A stretch of 64,000 bases of DNA from Amoebidium appalachense (lineage: Eukaryota > Ichthyosporea), in assembly GCA_963693365.1 (NCBI GenBank), contig CAVNZM010000009.1, positions 9,672,001 through 9,736,000 of the forward strand, given 5' to 3'. Made by a program: the position numbers and the translations under genes. Below are positions 1-11,468 of the stretch, piece after piece. Within the stretch, counting starts at the first letter, position 1; the number at the start of each line of letters is the position of its first letter. The notes under the pieces are model-generated. The model was given only the letters and a program-made list of their open reading frames with translations. It did not search any database and had not been told where the DNA came from.

Positions 1-1500
1 TAGCATAACAATATCATTCCGATATGTATTGTTTACTTTTCAGATATTAGTTAAGTCCCACGACTATATCATTATGAGATGTTGTGACATAATTGTACGA
101 TATCATTCCAGTATCCTTTTCTGCAAAACCAGATGTATCCAATACTATATCATAACAATATCATTCCGATATGTATTGTTTGCTTTTCAGATATTAGTTA
201 AGTCCCACCACTATATCATTATGAGATGTTGTGACATAATTGTACGATATCATTCCAGTATCCTTTTCTGCAAAACCAGATGTATCCAATACTATAGCAT
301 AACAATATCATTCCGATATGTATTTTTTACTTTTCAGATATTAGTTAAGTCCCACGACTATATCATTATGAGATGTTGTGACATAATTGTACGATATCAT
401 TCCAGTATCCTTTTCTGCAAAACCAGATGTATCCAATACTATATCATAACAATATCATTCCGATATGTATTGTTTGCTTTTCAGATATTAGTTAAGTCCC
501 ACCACTATATCATTATGAGATGTTGTGACATAATTGTACGATATCATTCCAGTATCCTTTTCTGCAAAACCAGATGTATCCAATACTATAGCATAACAAT
601 ATCATTCCGATATGTATTTTTTACTTTTCAGATATTAGTTAAGTCCCACGACTATATCATTATGAGATGTTGTGACATAATTGTACGATATCATTCCAGT
701 ATCCTTTTCTGCAAAACCAGATGTATCCAATACTATATCATAACAATATCATTCCGATATGTATTGTTTGCTTTTCAGATATTTGTTTAGTCCCTCGAAT
801 ATATCATTATGAGATGTTGTGACATAATTGTACGATATCATTCCAGTATCCTTTTCTGCAAAACCAGATGTATCCAAGACTATATCATAACAATATCATT
901 CCGATATGTATTGTTTGCTTTTCAGATATTTGTTTAGTCCCTCGAATATATCATTATGAGATGTTGTGACATAATTGTACGATATCATTCCAGTATCCTT
1001 TTCTGCAAAACCAGATGTATCCAATACTATAGCATAACAATATCATTCCGATATGTATTGTTTACTTTTCAGATATTAGTTTAGTCCCACGACTATATCA
1101 TTATGAGATGTTGTGACATAATTGTACGATATCATTCCGGTATCCTTTTCTGCAAAACCAGATGTATCCAATACTATAGCATAACAATATCATTCCGATA
1201 TGTATTTTTTGCTTTTCAGATATTTGTTTAGTCCCTCGAATATATCATTATGAGATGTTGTGACATAATTGTACGATATCATTCCAGTATCCTTTTCTGC
1301 AAAACCAGATGTATCCAATACTATATCATAACAATATCATTCCGATACCTATGTTTTACTTCTCAGATATTTGTTTAGTCCCATGAATATATCATTATGA
1401 GATGTTGTGACATAATTGTACGATATCATTCCAATATCCTCTTCTGCAACACCAGATGTTTCCCATACTATATCATCCGAATATCATTCTGATACCTATC
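1..1500. repeat. 147-bp tandem satellite, about 10 copies
   Basis: The phrase TA(G/T)CATAACAATATCATTCC recurs at 1, 148, 295, 442, 589, 736, 883, 1030, 1177 and 1324, exactly 147 bp apart each time, with a degenerate start at 1471. The array is cut by the left window edge. Copies 1-5 alternate between two subtypes (GTCCCACGAC and GTCCCACCAC), giving a 294-bp higher-order dimer. Copies from about 780 on carry TTTGTTTAGTCCCTCGAA, and divergence rises towards 1500. Because 147 is divisible by three, one frame stays open from 29 to 790 as a 49-residue repeat. I read that as a by-product of the period, not as a gene. Confidence 0.95.
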
Positions 1501-2275
1501 GGGATACTTGTTCGCGATCCACGCAGATAGTAATATGAGATCTTTTGGCTCAAAATAAGATACCGTTCCAATATCATTTTGTAAAAAGTGAATAAAGGGA
1601 GAGAAAATTAACTACTTTACATGCATACCTAATAGGCTACCCACATAAAAAATTTTGAGGAGAAGCCAGCTAAGCAATCGTATTAGTGTGTGTCATGGCC
1701 CGGGATCGGCCCATGGGCGCACACTCGAACGATTCCTTAAACGGATACCAAATGCCTATACAGGTGGCCATGCACGATCTGATTATATACGGCTTCAAAA
1801 TTCGCGTGGGGGGCAGCACGGTTTCCCATTTGGCTTGCACATAAAACCACTGATTTTTAGTCCCCAACAATTGCCATTGTTTCACCTCCTCAAACCCTAC
1901 TTCCACCACCGTTCCGTCATCCCGGCTCATGAATAAGCCAATCACAGCAGCATGGAATATGAGCAGGCGCATCGGATTGGTTACTTATAGAGTTTTTGTT
2001 CCATATTTGGTATCACCACACGGAGGCGTTGCAAATATGGTTTTTGCATGTAGTTTGCTTTGCTTGGTCACTGTGCTATTCTTAATTGACAACCCTCGCA
2101 TAGGTCACGGTAATTAGTGTTAAAAATTTTATTATTATATTGTTAATGTGCATAGGGAAAGTAGACTTGAATTTGTACATACCTAAGACGCGGCCACCTG
2201 ATGAGCCTCATCCGCTTTCCATGAGGCGTGCAAAAACAAATTCACATGTCAGTTGCGCCCGTTAGATCATCTTCT
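1501..2275. other. Unique AT-rich spacer, no supported gene
   Basis: This stretch lies between the satellite and a minisatellite. It holds two overlapping opposite ORFs of about 95-100 codons (1655-1936 plus, 1670-1972 minus). The minus one has an ordinary amino-acid mix but no domain I recognise and no clear splice sites. I see no promoter or RNA gene. Confidence 0.4.
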
Positions 2276-2436
2276 TGTGATCATTATGATGACCGTATGG
2301 ATATTGGTTTGTGATCATTATGATGATCGTATGAGGCATAGAATGATATCACTATGATGATCGTATGGGGGTATAACTAGCGATCCTTATGGTGGTCGTA
2401 TGGGGCTTTAATGATAACCACTATGATGATTATAGA
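2276..2436. repeat. 34-35-bp minisatellite, about five copies
   Basis: Five imperfect units share the core ATCATTATGATGATCGTATG with intervening variable bases. Their cores start near 2280, 2313, 2347, 2382 and 2419. The array abuts the left end of DIRS-1 at 2437. The near-palindromic ATCATTATGAT core also occurs in the 147-bp satellite and in the 16-16.8 kb repeat. Confidence 0.7.
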
Positions 2437-2771
2437 GGTTTTATTTGTGGAAATTATTGACATAAATATTTTTCTGGGTAAACACGTAGGATGGGTGTCC
2501 GATATCAACAGGCTTTGTTTCATGTTTTAGCAGTTCGCGTTCGGCTGCCCGCATACGGGCACCTATTAGCCGATCAAAACATCAGATTCCACAGATCACT
2601 AGACCGAGTCTGATTGGCTCAGGATAAGATTTCACATAACACTAGATCGGTTTTGATTGGCTCAGTTCGGTAGCCGTAGGTATATAAGCACGACAGTTTT
2701 TAGCAGATCAGCAGGCAACAACACATCTTCTGTGTTTAGCACCTACAGCTTTACAGCTATATTTTCTTTTT
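2437..2771 (+). repeat. DIRS-1 terminal repeat A1
   Basis: Nearly identical to A2 at 7300-7634 in the same orientation. It begins GGTTTTATTTGTGG and ends in TATATTTTCTTTT before the gag start. It contains a hairpin (GCCCGCATACGGGC) and the element promoter. Confidence 0.9.
2613..2690 (+). promoter_or_regulatory. DIRS promoter: two inverted CCAAT boxes and TATA box
   Basis: Two GATTGGCTCAG motifs (ATTGG at 2613 and 2656) stand 43 bp apart, followed by GTATATAAGC at 2680. The gag ATG is at 2804, about 120 bp further on. The arrangement is kept in every A repeat in the window (for example TATA at 50421 in DIRS-4). ATTGG is the reverse of the CCAAT box; promoter function is inferred. Confidence 0.6.
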
Positions 2772-2803
2772 CACTCTCCCTATCTTTCCGTACGCCGGTC
2801 AGC

Positions 2804-3977
2804 ATGCCGCCGAAAAAGCGCCAGGCCTCAGCCACTGCCCCTGCCGCGGCACCCAAGCGCCTGACCCGCAGCGACCTCCGCCACAGGCTGACCAACGCTC
2901 CCGCGGACACTGACGCGCCTCCAGCGGCCCAGACCACCTCGGACCCGGACCCGCCGGCTAGTCTCCCCCTCCCCTCCTGAAGCCCCCCCTCAGGCCCCGC
3001 CGTCCCCCGCAGATGACTTCTCAAGACGCCGTCCTTGCCGCCCTTACCGCCATCAGCACCCAGATGGCTGGCGTCCTGGCTGCTCTCACCAACCGCGACC
3101 CTCCCGCGCCCCCCGCCGCGCCCTCCGCACCCGGGGAGGTTTCCCCGGGGCTGCATCTCGGCCCTGACCTAGACCTACCTGCCCTGCCCGCGCCCCCCAT
3201 CACAGGTGAGAACACTGGCGACATTCAGCCGGGCACACTCCCCGCTTCCCCCCGCGGATGTGCTGGCAGATTTGCGCGCCAATCGTTTCGTCGACCTGTA
3301 TAAGTTCACCCCCCGCCGCCCTCCTGGCCCCATCCAAGAAAGGTCAGCATCTGCGCATGGCCGACGACGGCAGCATCGAGACTTTTCGCCAAGACAAACC
3401 CGTTCCCCTGCGTTCACTCGTCATTTGGATCCAGGCTTGGACCCATTACATGGCCGCCAAGCACCACCTCGGCCTCCCCACGGACAAAGACGTACTTTGG
3501 ACTCAGCACATCACTCGCCTCAGCACCCGATACCCGTGGGCCCAGATCCACAACTATGACGTATACGCCCGAACCGTTGCCCACCAGCAGGGTCGGGCTC
3601 CGATCGAGTGTCCCAACCTGCTCGCCCAACTCCACCAGGATCTCCTCTTGCCACCCACTCTGCTCATCCCGGACGCATGTCAGCGCTGTGGCTTCCCTGA
3701 CCACCCCAGCGCGGCCTGCCCCATGTACCCCAAGCCCGGCTGTGGTCTTGACGGCTTTAAGCCGCCCCACAAGCCCGGCGGGGGTCAAACCCCTAACCGC
3801 CCTGGCCCGCAACCCGGCCCGGCAAAACCGGCCCGACCCGTGGATCTACCCGCGACGCACTGCAGGAATTTCCACATTAACGGTCGGTCCTGCGCTAAGC
3901 AGCCCTGCCCCTTCTCCCACGTGTGCCCGCTCTGCTCTGGCACACACCCCCGCAAAAACTGCAAACACAATGCCTAG
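2804..3977 (+). pseudogene. DIRS-1 gag, frameshifted
   Basis: Gag-like structural protein of the YR element. The frame opens with MPPKKRQ, as in the other three copies, and stops after about 58 codons at a C-rich site (2980). It resumes from the ATG at 3013 (MTSQDAV). An extra C near 3240 and another near 3310, relative to DIRS-2 and DIRS-4, shift it twice more. The C-terminal part (to 3977) keeps three zinc-binding motifs: CX2CX4HX4C, CX9CX4CX3H and CX2CX3HX4C. Such CCHC knuckles are typical nucleic-acid binding modules of retroelement Gag proteins. Not expressible as one protein without correction; compare the longer copies at 48779-49949 and 50763-51725. Confidence 0.85.
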
Positions 3978-4124
3978 TCTACGCGCACACCCACACACAC
4001 AGCTAGAACATAGGGGTTAGGAGCTAGGACACACGAGTACAGGGAAACGGAGCTCGGGAGAACGGGCCCATAGGGCTGAGTACAAAATTTCGCAGGCCAA
4101 ACTACGGCGCCCGCGCGCGTCAAG

Positions 4125-4154
4125 AATAAATGTCCCTACACAAAGACGTTTATT
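4125..4154 (+). promoter_or_regulatory. Conserved AATAAA stem-loop between gag and RT
   Basis: AATAAATGTC and GACGTTTATT form a 10-bp stem (one G-T pair) around a 10-nt loop. The same hairpin lies at 23051-23080, 48603-48632 (minus) and 51878-51907. AATAAA matches the common polyadenylation signal, so it could end a gag transcript or regulate RT expression; that role is inferred. Confidence 0.5.
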
Positions 4155-4256
4155 CTGGCCACTGCACATAATTTTACTCCCCCCCCCCCCATCCCACGAG
4201 CCTCCCCCCCCCTTACACTCACCTAGCACTCCCTCCCCCCCCCTTCTTCTACCTCT

Positions 4257-4372
4257 GTGTCCGCCCACACCCCCGCGTGCTCGGGCACATTCCCCTGCAC
4301 AGGGCCCCGCTGCCCTCCCTGCCAACCTTCACTCGGGCCCAGCTGCCCTACCCTAACCCCCCCGGGGCAATG

Positions 4373-4411
<39 letters not shown>

Positions 4412-6096
4412 CTGCCGGGATCTCCCCGAGGGTGCCCCACCCTTGCTAACCACCCCCTTCCCCCGAGGCTCAGACCCGGAGGCCCGCCCCGCTCCCCCAG
4501 CACCGCATTGACACCTCCCGCCTCCGGGAACTGCTGGCCTCCTACCCAGACCAATCATTCGCCGCACAACTCCTCCACGATGTCGAATTCGGTGTCGACA
4601 TCGGCTATCGCGGGCCCTCCACCTTTCGGGTGGGCCCCAACCTACCCACCACCCCGGAGGCAGCTTCCGCTATCACGGCGGATATTGCCAAAGAAGTCGC
4701 CCTCGGCCACCTGCGCGGCCCCCTCTCCCCGGCCCAATTCTTTGACGAATTTCCGGTCCACCGTTCCTCCCCCATCGGCGCCGTTACCAAGAAAGGGAAC
4801 CCCCCCAAGTACCGTCGAATCCACCACCTCTCCTGGCCCCGGGGTAGCAGTGTCAATGACAGCATCACCTACCCCGACGAACTTCAGTACATTCGCGCCC
4901 GGGACGTCACCCAGCTCATTCTCGACGCAGGCCCCGGCTGCTACATGGCCGTGGCAGATGTGCAGGCTGCCTTCCGGCACATGCCCATCCGACCAGAAGA
5001 CCATCACTTAATGGCATTCAAATGGTTGGGGCATTTTTACGTTGAAACCAGACTGCCCTTCGGCCTGAAATCTAGCCCAGCCATCTGGGAACGGATCGCG
5101 GCCACCCTACAGTGGCTGGCACACCAGCACGGTATTACCCTCATCCGCCACTACGTAGACGACTGGATTATAGTCGCCCCCACACAAGAGCAGTGCCAAC
5201 GTCACCTATCCACCTTCCTGCAACTCTGCCGAGAGCTGCACATTGCCATCTCCGAAGACAAGATGCAGGGCCCGGCTACCCGTGTCGTCTTCATCGGTAT
5301 CGAATTCGACTCCATCACCATGGAGGCACGAATCCCGGCTTCCAAGCTCTCGGACCTACTCGACCTCACTTCCCACCCAAAGCCCACCATCACCATTCGG
5401 GACCTCCAGTCCCTCCTCGGCAAACTCACCTGGTGTGCCCAGCTGGTTCCCCCCGGGAGGGCCTTCTCCCAGCGCCTATGGGCCCTTTTCCGGACCCACC
5501 CACACCTTGCCGGCCACCACCACATACGACTGACTGCTGCCGCCCGGGCCGACATAGCCGAATGGCACCAGTTCCTCACATCATGGAATGGGGTGCACCT
5601 CATCACACCCCCCACATACACCACCCTGGCCACCGATGCTGCCGGATCGGTGGGTCTAGGAGGCCACTGGCTCGACCAATGGTTCTTCATGCCCTGGTCC
5701 CCCTCCACCCAAGCCCTCTATGCTCATGAGGGTAAACTCGGTTCTTCCGTCATTGAACTCCTGGCCATGGCAGCCGCCGTGGCCCTCTGGGCCCCCTCCT
5801 GGTCCACCCACCATGTCCGTATTTTATGCGACAACACGGGTGCTGTGTCTGACCTACACTCCCGGTCTTCCCCCCACCCCGTGATGGCCAAACTTCTTCG
5901 GTTCATCACCCGCATGGAAATGCAATACCAATTTACGTTACAGGCATCCTACCTACCAGGACCCCTCAACCATCTGGCCGATGCCATTTCTCGTAACCAA
6001 CTTCCCCGGGCCCGACGACTCCGACCTTCCCTGCAACCGGAGCCCTGCCCCTTCCCCTCCTGGGTCCACGAGTTCCTATCCCTTCCGTTGGGCTAA
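4257..6096 (+). pseudogene. DIRS-1 reverse transcriptase/RNase H, frameshifted at poly(C)
   Basis: Reverse transcriptase with C-terminal RNase H, which copies the element RNA into cDNA. The N-terminal part opens at 4257 (MSAHTPACSG) and is thrown out of frame by a 35-C run at 4376-4410. From 4630 to 6096 the frame is open for 488 codons. It contains the PFGL motif, the YVDD catalytic box near 5155, and the RNase H acidic residues in LATDAAG, ELLA, CDNTG and ADAIS. The intact copies have 611 codons. The catalytic domains look undamaged; only the entry through the C run is broken. Confidence 0.88.
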
Positions 6097-7182
6097 CCCC
6101 CCCCCCCCCCCCCCCCAGATCTCCCGTTCCGGAGCAACGCTGGCAGATTGGCCCCCCACTTTGCTCCGGCCGAGCTGCTTCGAGCCACCACTACCCTGCA
6201 GGAATGCCAGGCCCTGAGTCTCAACCTCGACTCTCGGGCCTTTTACTCCCCGGGTGCAGAAAGTGTTCATCGATTTCTGTGTGGCATCTCGGCTGCAATC
6301 CCCCTCCGGGTCCTCCCTCCCGGCCTCCCCACACACCGTGCAACTTTTTCTCGCCTGGTGTGCCCAACGAGGGGTACAGGCCTCTTCCTTAACCGGCTAC
6401 AATTCGGCCATCACCAGGCTCCACCTCGACATGGGCCTCCCTGCTCCCTACCCCCACGACAAGTCTCTGGCCTGGTTCCTACGGGGGGTGGGCAGATGGC
6501 AGCTTTCTCACAACATCCGACCCCGCTCATCAACCAGGGAACCCCTCCTGCCCTCCCACCTCAGCCTACTTCATGGCCAGTGCCCCACAAAGGCCTCCTC
6601 GGCCAATCTCCGGCTATGGAAGCCCTCATCGTCGGTTTCTGTGGTCTCCTCCGTTCAGGGGAATTTACCTCCAAGACCCTGACTTCTTTCAACCCGTCCC
6701 GTCACGTTAAACGGAAAGACGTGACCTTCACCTACACCCCCACCGGTACTTTGTCCCATGCCACCCTCCACCTGCCAACCTCTAAGACGGATGTACAGGC
6801 CCGAGGTGTCAACGTCACTCTAGCTGCCCTGCCCCTCACCCATTTCTCCCCAGCCCATCTCCTCCGGCAGTTCCTGCATACAACGTCCGGTCAACCCGAC
6901 GACCCCCTCTTCAGTCTCGGTGGCATCCCCTACACCAAGAGTGCTTTCTCTGCCGACTTCCGTGCCCCTCCTCTCCCGGGCAGGCCTCTCACCCTCCCGG
7001 TTTGCCGGACACAGCCTCCGCATCGGGGGGGCCACAGCACTGGCTGAGGCCGGGGTCGACGACTCCCCCGGATCAAACAACTCGGCAGGTGGTCCTCCGA
7101 CTGTTTCCTGATCTATACACGACTTCGTCCGGCCTCCATTGCTGCCACTACCACACGTGTATTCGCCTCTATTCTTAAGTGA
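5981..7182 (+). pseudogene. DIRS-1 tyrosine recombinase, multiply frameshifted
   Basis: Tyrosine recombinase expected to insert the circular cDNA. Compared with the open 399-codon copy in DIRS-3, this one has a 20-C rather than 21-C run at its start (6097-6116). It also has an extra CCCC near 6250 (YSPG instead of YSRV), a substitution patch near 6960, and an extra C near 7070 that destroys the frame just before the catalytic LGRW and IYTR region. The first arginine (LLRSGE) is still recognisable near 6655. Non-functional. Confidence 0.85.
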
Positions 7183-7210
7183 AACCTTTGGAGCAAGCAT
7201 GCTGCTCTCG

Positions 7211-7854
7211 TGCCGTGGTTTACAACCATTGCAGGTTCACTTTCGTCCAAGGGGATGTCCCCCTAGAGGCAACACACGTCCCGGAGTAGTTTTCATAGAG
7301 GTTTTATTTGTGGAAATTATTGACATAAATATTTTTCTGGGTAAACACGTAGGATGGGTGTCCGATATCAACAGGCTTTGTTTCATGTTTTAGCAGTTCG
7401 CGTTCGGCTGCCCGCATACGGGCACCTATTAGCCAATCAAAACATCAGATTCCACAGATCACTAGACCGAGTCTGATTGGCTCAGGATAAGATTTCACAT
7501 AACACTAGATCGGTTTTGATTGGCTCAGTTCGGTAGCCGTAGGTATATAAGCACGACAGTTTTTAGCAGATCAGCAGGCAACAACACATCTTCTGTGTTT
7601 AGCACCTACAGCTTTACAGCTATATTTTCTTTTCACCCACCCACCTACACCCTACACTCAACCCCCATTGATCCCCACATACGTGCTGTTTTTTCACGGG
7701 GCGAAGACTTCCCCCGTTTTTTGGGCACAAGGACCTCACGGATCAATAAATTGATGACTGGGGGCCTGCCGTGGTTTACAACCATTGCAGGTTCACTTTC
7801 GTCCAAGGGGATGTCCCCCTAGAGGCAACACACGTCCCGGAGTAGTTTTCATAG
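7211..7854 (+). repeat. DIRS-1 right end: B1-A2-unique-B2
   Basis: B1 (7211-7298) and B2 (7767-7854) are 88-bp copies beginning TGCCGTGGTTTACAACC and ending GTAGTTTTCATAG. A2 (7300-7634) repeats the 5' end including its CCAAT/TATA promoter. The unique part between A2 and B2 carries an inverted pair ATTGATCC/GGATCAAT. In YR elements such repeats template regeneration of the ends during circle formation (family knowledge). Confidence 0.88.
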
Positions 7855-8220
7855 AGGCCATTAACACGATCACTGGGGCATCCACGCATATGTACACTGC
7901 AGTTGGTTATGTATTGTCACTCTTTCACTGAATAACCCTAACCCTGCCATCGTTACCTGTAGGATCTATACACCTAGACACGTGCAGGGGGGGGGGGGGG
8001 GGTCGTAGTGGGAAGGAGGGAAGACAGGGGGGTTGGGTGGGGGGGGGGGGGGGGGGGGGGGGGGGGAGGGGGGGGGGCAGACACGTACGTTTTGTAACGC
8101 TCGTTCATCTCGTTGAGTGAGTCCTTTCTTATAATGTATTTCCGTTTATATATTTGCACATAATCGCCACATTCATTTACCGGTGGGCCATGATAAACGC
8201 ATGGCCGGCTTATCATTGAT

Positions 8221-8274
<54 letters not shown>

Positions 8275-8472
8275 ACACACACACAAACACACAACACACA
8301 CACACACACATACAGAGAGACACACACACATATGCACACACACGGTGCATTTCCTCCCCTCCCATTCCCTCTCCACAGAGCACACACACACACACACGTG
8401 CACACATGCACACACACGGTGCATCCGCCCCCCCCTTCCCTCTCAACCGAGCACATACACACACACATACAT

Positions 8473-8511
<39 letters not shown>

Positions 8512-8749
8512 AAAACAAACAAAAAAGAAGAAAAAAAGGAGCGAGAGAATCCTTGTTTCTCGTATTTTACCAGCACGTAAGCAAGTATTTTATTCATTCA
8601 CAATACATTGTTAGGTATGTGTAGTATATTATGGTGGTATTATTATTTGGTTTACAATATGGTGTCCACGTTCCCAATATATCGTTATTGTCGACCAACT
8701 ATGATGGTAGTATAATGCTATGATGACAATTTGTGCCGCATGATGCGTT
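7855..8749. repeat. G-runs and (CA)n microsatellite spacer
   Basis: Two G tracts at 7987-8078 are followed by a short coding fragment (listed separately). Interrupted (CA)n occupies 8223-8510, with two near-identical sub-blocks containing CACGGTGCAT. The large ORFs here are microsatellite artefacts. Confidence 0.8.
8088..8165 (-). pseudogene. Fragment of a Plavaka-like transposase exon
   Basis: Read on the minus strand, the bases before a poly(C) run encode DSLNEMNERYKT followed by a GTACGT donor-like site. This matches the end of exon 2 of the transposase gene at 62059-62216 (SLDDMTERYKT, then GTATGT and a C run on the coding strand). Upstream residues (REY/RKY spacing) also fit. It is probably an old fragment of the same transposon family, with the exon-intron boundary preserved. 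Confidence 0.45.
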
Positions 8750-10440
8750 ACTTATAAGCATCGAGTTTTTTCAATAACTACCCACAGAGTAGCTTCTACC
8801 ATGAGAAATTCACCACAAATTATAAGGGGGGATGGTGAATGTACCCCTGGAGTACGAGGGTCACACGAAGAAAACACAACGTTGTAGCTCGCATAGAACC
8901 CCCCTTGTAGCATAGTATATGTCCATGTGTTACCTAGACATTATTGATTTTTTCAATAACTACCCACAGAACAGCCTCTAGCACGGGAAATTTACCAAAA
9001 CGTTTATGGGGGGGATGGTGAATGTGCCCCTGCATTACGAGGGTCACACGAAAAAAACACAACGTTGTAGCTCGTATAGAACCCCCCTTGTAGCATAGTA
9101 TATGTACATATGTTACCTAGACATTATTTAAAGTTTCAATAACTACCAACAGAACAGCCTCTAGCACGAGAAATTTACCACAAAGTTTATGGGGGGGATG
9201 GTAAATGTGCCCCTGGAGTACGAGGGTTACACGAAAAAAACACAACGTTGTAGCTCGAATAGAACCCCACTTGTAGCATAGTATATGTACATGTGTTGCT
9301 TACACATCAAGTTGGTTTTTTCAATAACTACCCAGTAGAACAGCTTATAGCACGAGAAATTTACCACACAGTTTATGGGGGGGATGGTGAATGTGCCCCT
9401 GGAGTACGAGGGTCACACGAAAAAAACACAACGTTGTAGCTAGTATAGAACCCCCCTTGTAGCATAGTATATGTCCATGTGTTACCTAGACATTTTTGGG
9501 TTTTTTCAATAACTACCAACAGAACAGCTTCTAGCACGAGATATTTACCACAACGTTTATGGGGGGGATGGTGAATGTGCCCCTGGAGTACGAGGGTCAC
9601 ACGAAAAAAACACAACGTTGTAGCTAGTATAGAACCCCCCTTGTAGCATAGTATATGTCCATGTGTTACCTAGACATTTTTGGGTTTTTTCAATAACTAC
9701 CAACAGAACAGCTTCTAGCACGAGATATTTACCACAAAGTTTATGGGGGGGATGGTGAATGTGCCCCTGGAGTACGAGGGTCACACGAAAAAAACACAAC
9801 GTTGTAGCTCGTATAGAACCCCCCTTGTAGCATAGTATATGTCCATGTGTTACCTAGACATTTTTGGTTTTTTCAATAACTACCAACAGAACAGCCTCTA
9901 GCACGAGAAATATACCACACAGTTTATGGGGGGGAAGTTAAATGTGCCCCTGGAGTACGAGGGTCACACGAAAAAAACACAACGTTGTAGCTCGAATAGA
10001 ACGCCCCTTGTAGCATAGTATATGTACATGCCAGTGTGTTGCTTACACATTATTGGTTTTTTCAATAACTACCCACAGAACAGCTTCTAGCACGAGAAAT
10101 TTACCACACAGTTTATGGGGGGGATGGGGAATGTGCCCCTGGAGTACGAGGGTCACACAAAAAAAACACAACGTTGTAGCTCGTATAGAACCCCCCTTGT
10201 AGCATAGTATATGTACATATGTTACCTAGACATTATTGGTTTTTCAATAACTACCCACAGAACAGCTTCTGGCACGAGAAATTTACCACAAAGTTTATGG
10301 GGGGGATGGTGAGTGTGCCTCTGGAGTACGAGGGTCACCCGAAAAAAACACAACATTGTAGCCCGGATTGAAACCCCCCTTGTACCATATACATCATATA
10401 TCATGCAGCATTAATATGCATGTGTTACTTTCGCGTTATT
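8750..10440. repeat. ~183-bp tandem satellite, nine copies plus remnant
   Basis: CAATAACTACC recurs at 8772, 8954, 9137, 9320, 9507, 9691, 9874, 10063 and 10245 (spacings 182-189), with a decayed copy to about 10440. Each unit contains GTGCCCCTGGAGTACGAGGG, CACAACGTTGTAG, a G7 run and ACCCCCCTTGTAGCATAG. The 80-codon ORFs within it repeat with the array and are not genes. Confidence 0.93.
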
Positions 10441-10805
10441 GGTTTCCTAGCACGAGATATTCAGCACACAGTTGGGGTTGTGGGGGCAGTGTACACTTAC
10501 AATATCAGGGGTACGGCGCGGCAAAAACACCCCCCCGGGGGGGGGGGGGGGGGGGGGGGGGGGTCACGCGTGCGATGGTGCACTAATTATTACGTCAACT
10601 AGGCAGGGTATAGCATCAACGTTATTATATGTGCTGCTGAGTTTCTTTGGTTGTACACCCGTCACCAGTCAATTTATTGGTGTTGACGCCCACCTATGAC
10701 ACCACCTCGGAAGACTGGGGTCACAAGTGGTGCACACGGTGGGTAAATATCATCAAACTGTAGCTGCAAAAGAATGTGCAATTATGCATGTCTGGTATTT
10801 GTCTA

Positions 10806-10848
<43 letters not shown>

Positions 10849-11363
10849 CCCCCCCCCCCACCCACCCCAGGCCTCCACACCACACACACACGCACCGCAC
10901 ACACACACTGCTGCAGAGCTACATGGATGCCATCACCATCACACGTGACGACATTTAATTAGTATTGGTGATATTGTACCAATACGTAACGTATATTGGT
11001 AAGGTGGTGGTGGGTGGGGGGGGGGGGGGGGGGGGGGGGGGGTTTCAACACAACCGAAACTGTCGGTGTTACAAGTGGTTCGGTCTTAGGAAGTTAGAAC
11101 GGTGATTTTTTAATTAATAGCGGGAAACAATATTATCCCCATTGCATATGGAGGGAACGAGGAGGGGGGGGGAGGGGGGGGGGGGGGGGGGGGGGGTTTC
11201 ACAACGAATTCTTAATCGACTGTGCATAATAAATGTATATTGCACATGTAGCCTGAAAGATTAAAGTGAATGTGTGTATGTATATGTGCGAGTATATTTG
11301 TGTATGCAATACATGTACAAGTATTAGGGATTGGTTCTTTGCGAGTTCAAAGAGTATATGAGT

Positions 11364-11398
<35 letters not shown>

Positions 11399-11429
11399 AG
11401 TTCCGTGTAACACCATGAAAGTTCCATAT

Positions 11430-11468
<39 letters not shown>

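Larger units (their letters stand above)
2437..7854 (+). mobile_element. DIRS-1: decayed DIRS/Ngaro-like YR retrotransposon
   Basis: This is a complete-length but mutated copy of about 5.4 kb. Order: terminal repeat A1 (2437-2771), gag, RT/RNase H, tyrosine recombinase, B1 (7211-7298), A2 (7300-7634), a 130-bp unique stretch, B2 (7767-7854). A1-B1-A2-B2 split direct repeats with a YR and no integrase are the known hallmark of the PAT/Ngaro/kangaroo type of DIRS-like element. I see no methyltransferase domain. Both ends sit on a shared GA (2435-2436 and 7854-7855), which fits insertion by recombination rather than a target-duplicating integrase. All three genes are frameshifted, mostly in C runs. 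Confidence 0.9.

Noticed and set aside
29-790. 253-codon ORF with 49-residue repeats
   Set aside because: It is the 147-bp satellite translated; the frame stays open only because the period is a multiple of three.
1655-1972. Opposing ORFs of about 95-100 codons
   Set aside because: No recognisable domain, no splice or promoter support.
7934-7946. Telomere-like CCCTAACCCTG
   Set aside because: Less than two units, no array.
8750-10440. Regularly spaced repeats that could suggest a CRISPR array
   Set aside because: Units are ~183-bp tandem copies without distinct spacers, in a eukaryotic genome.
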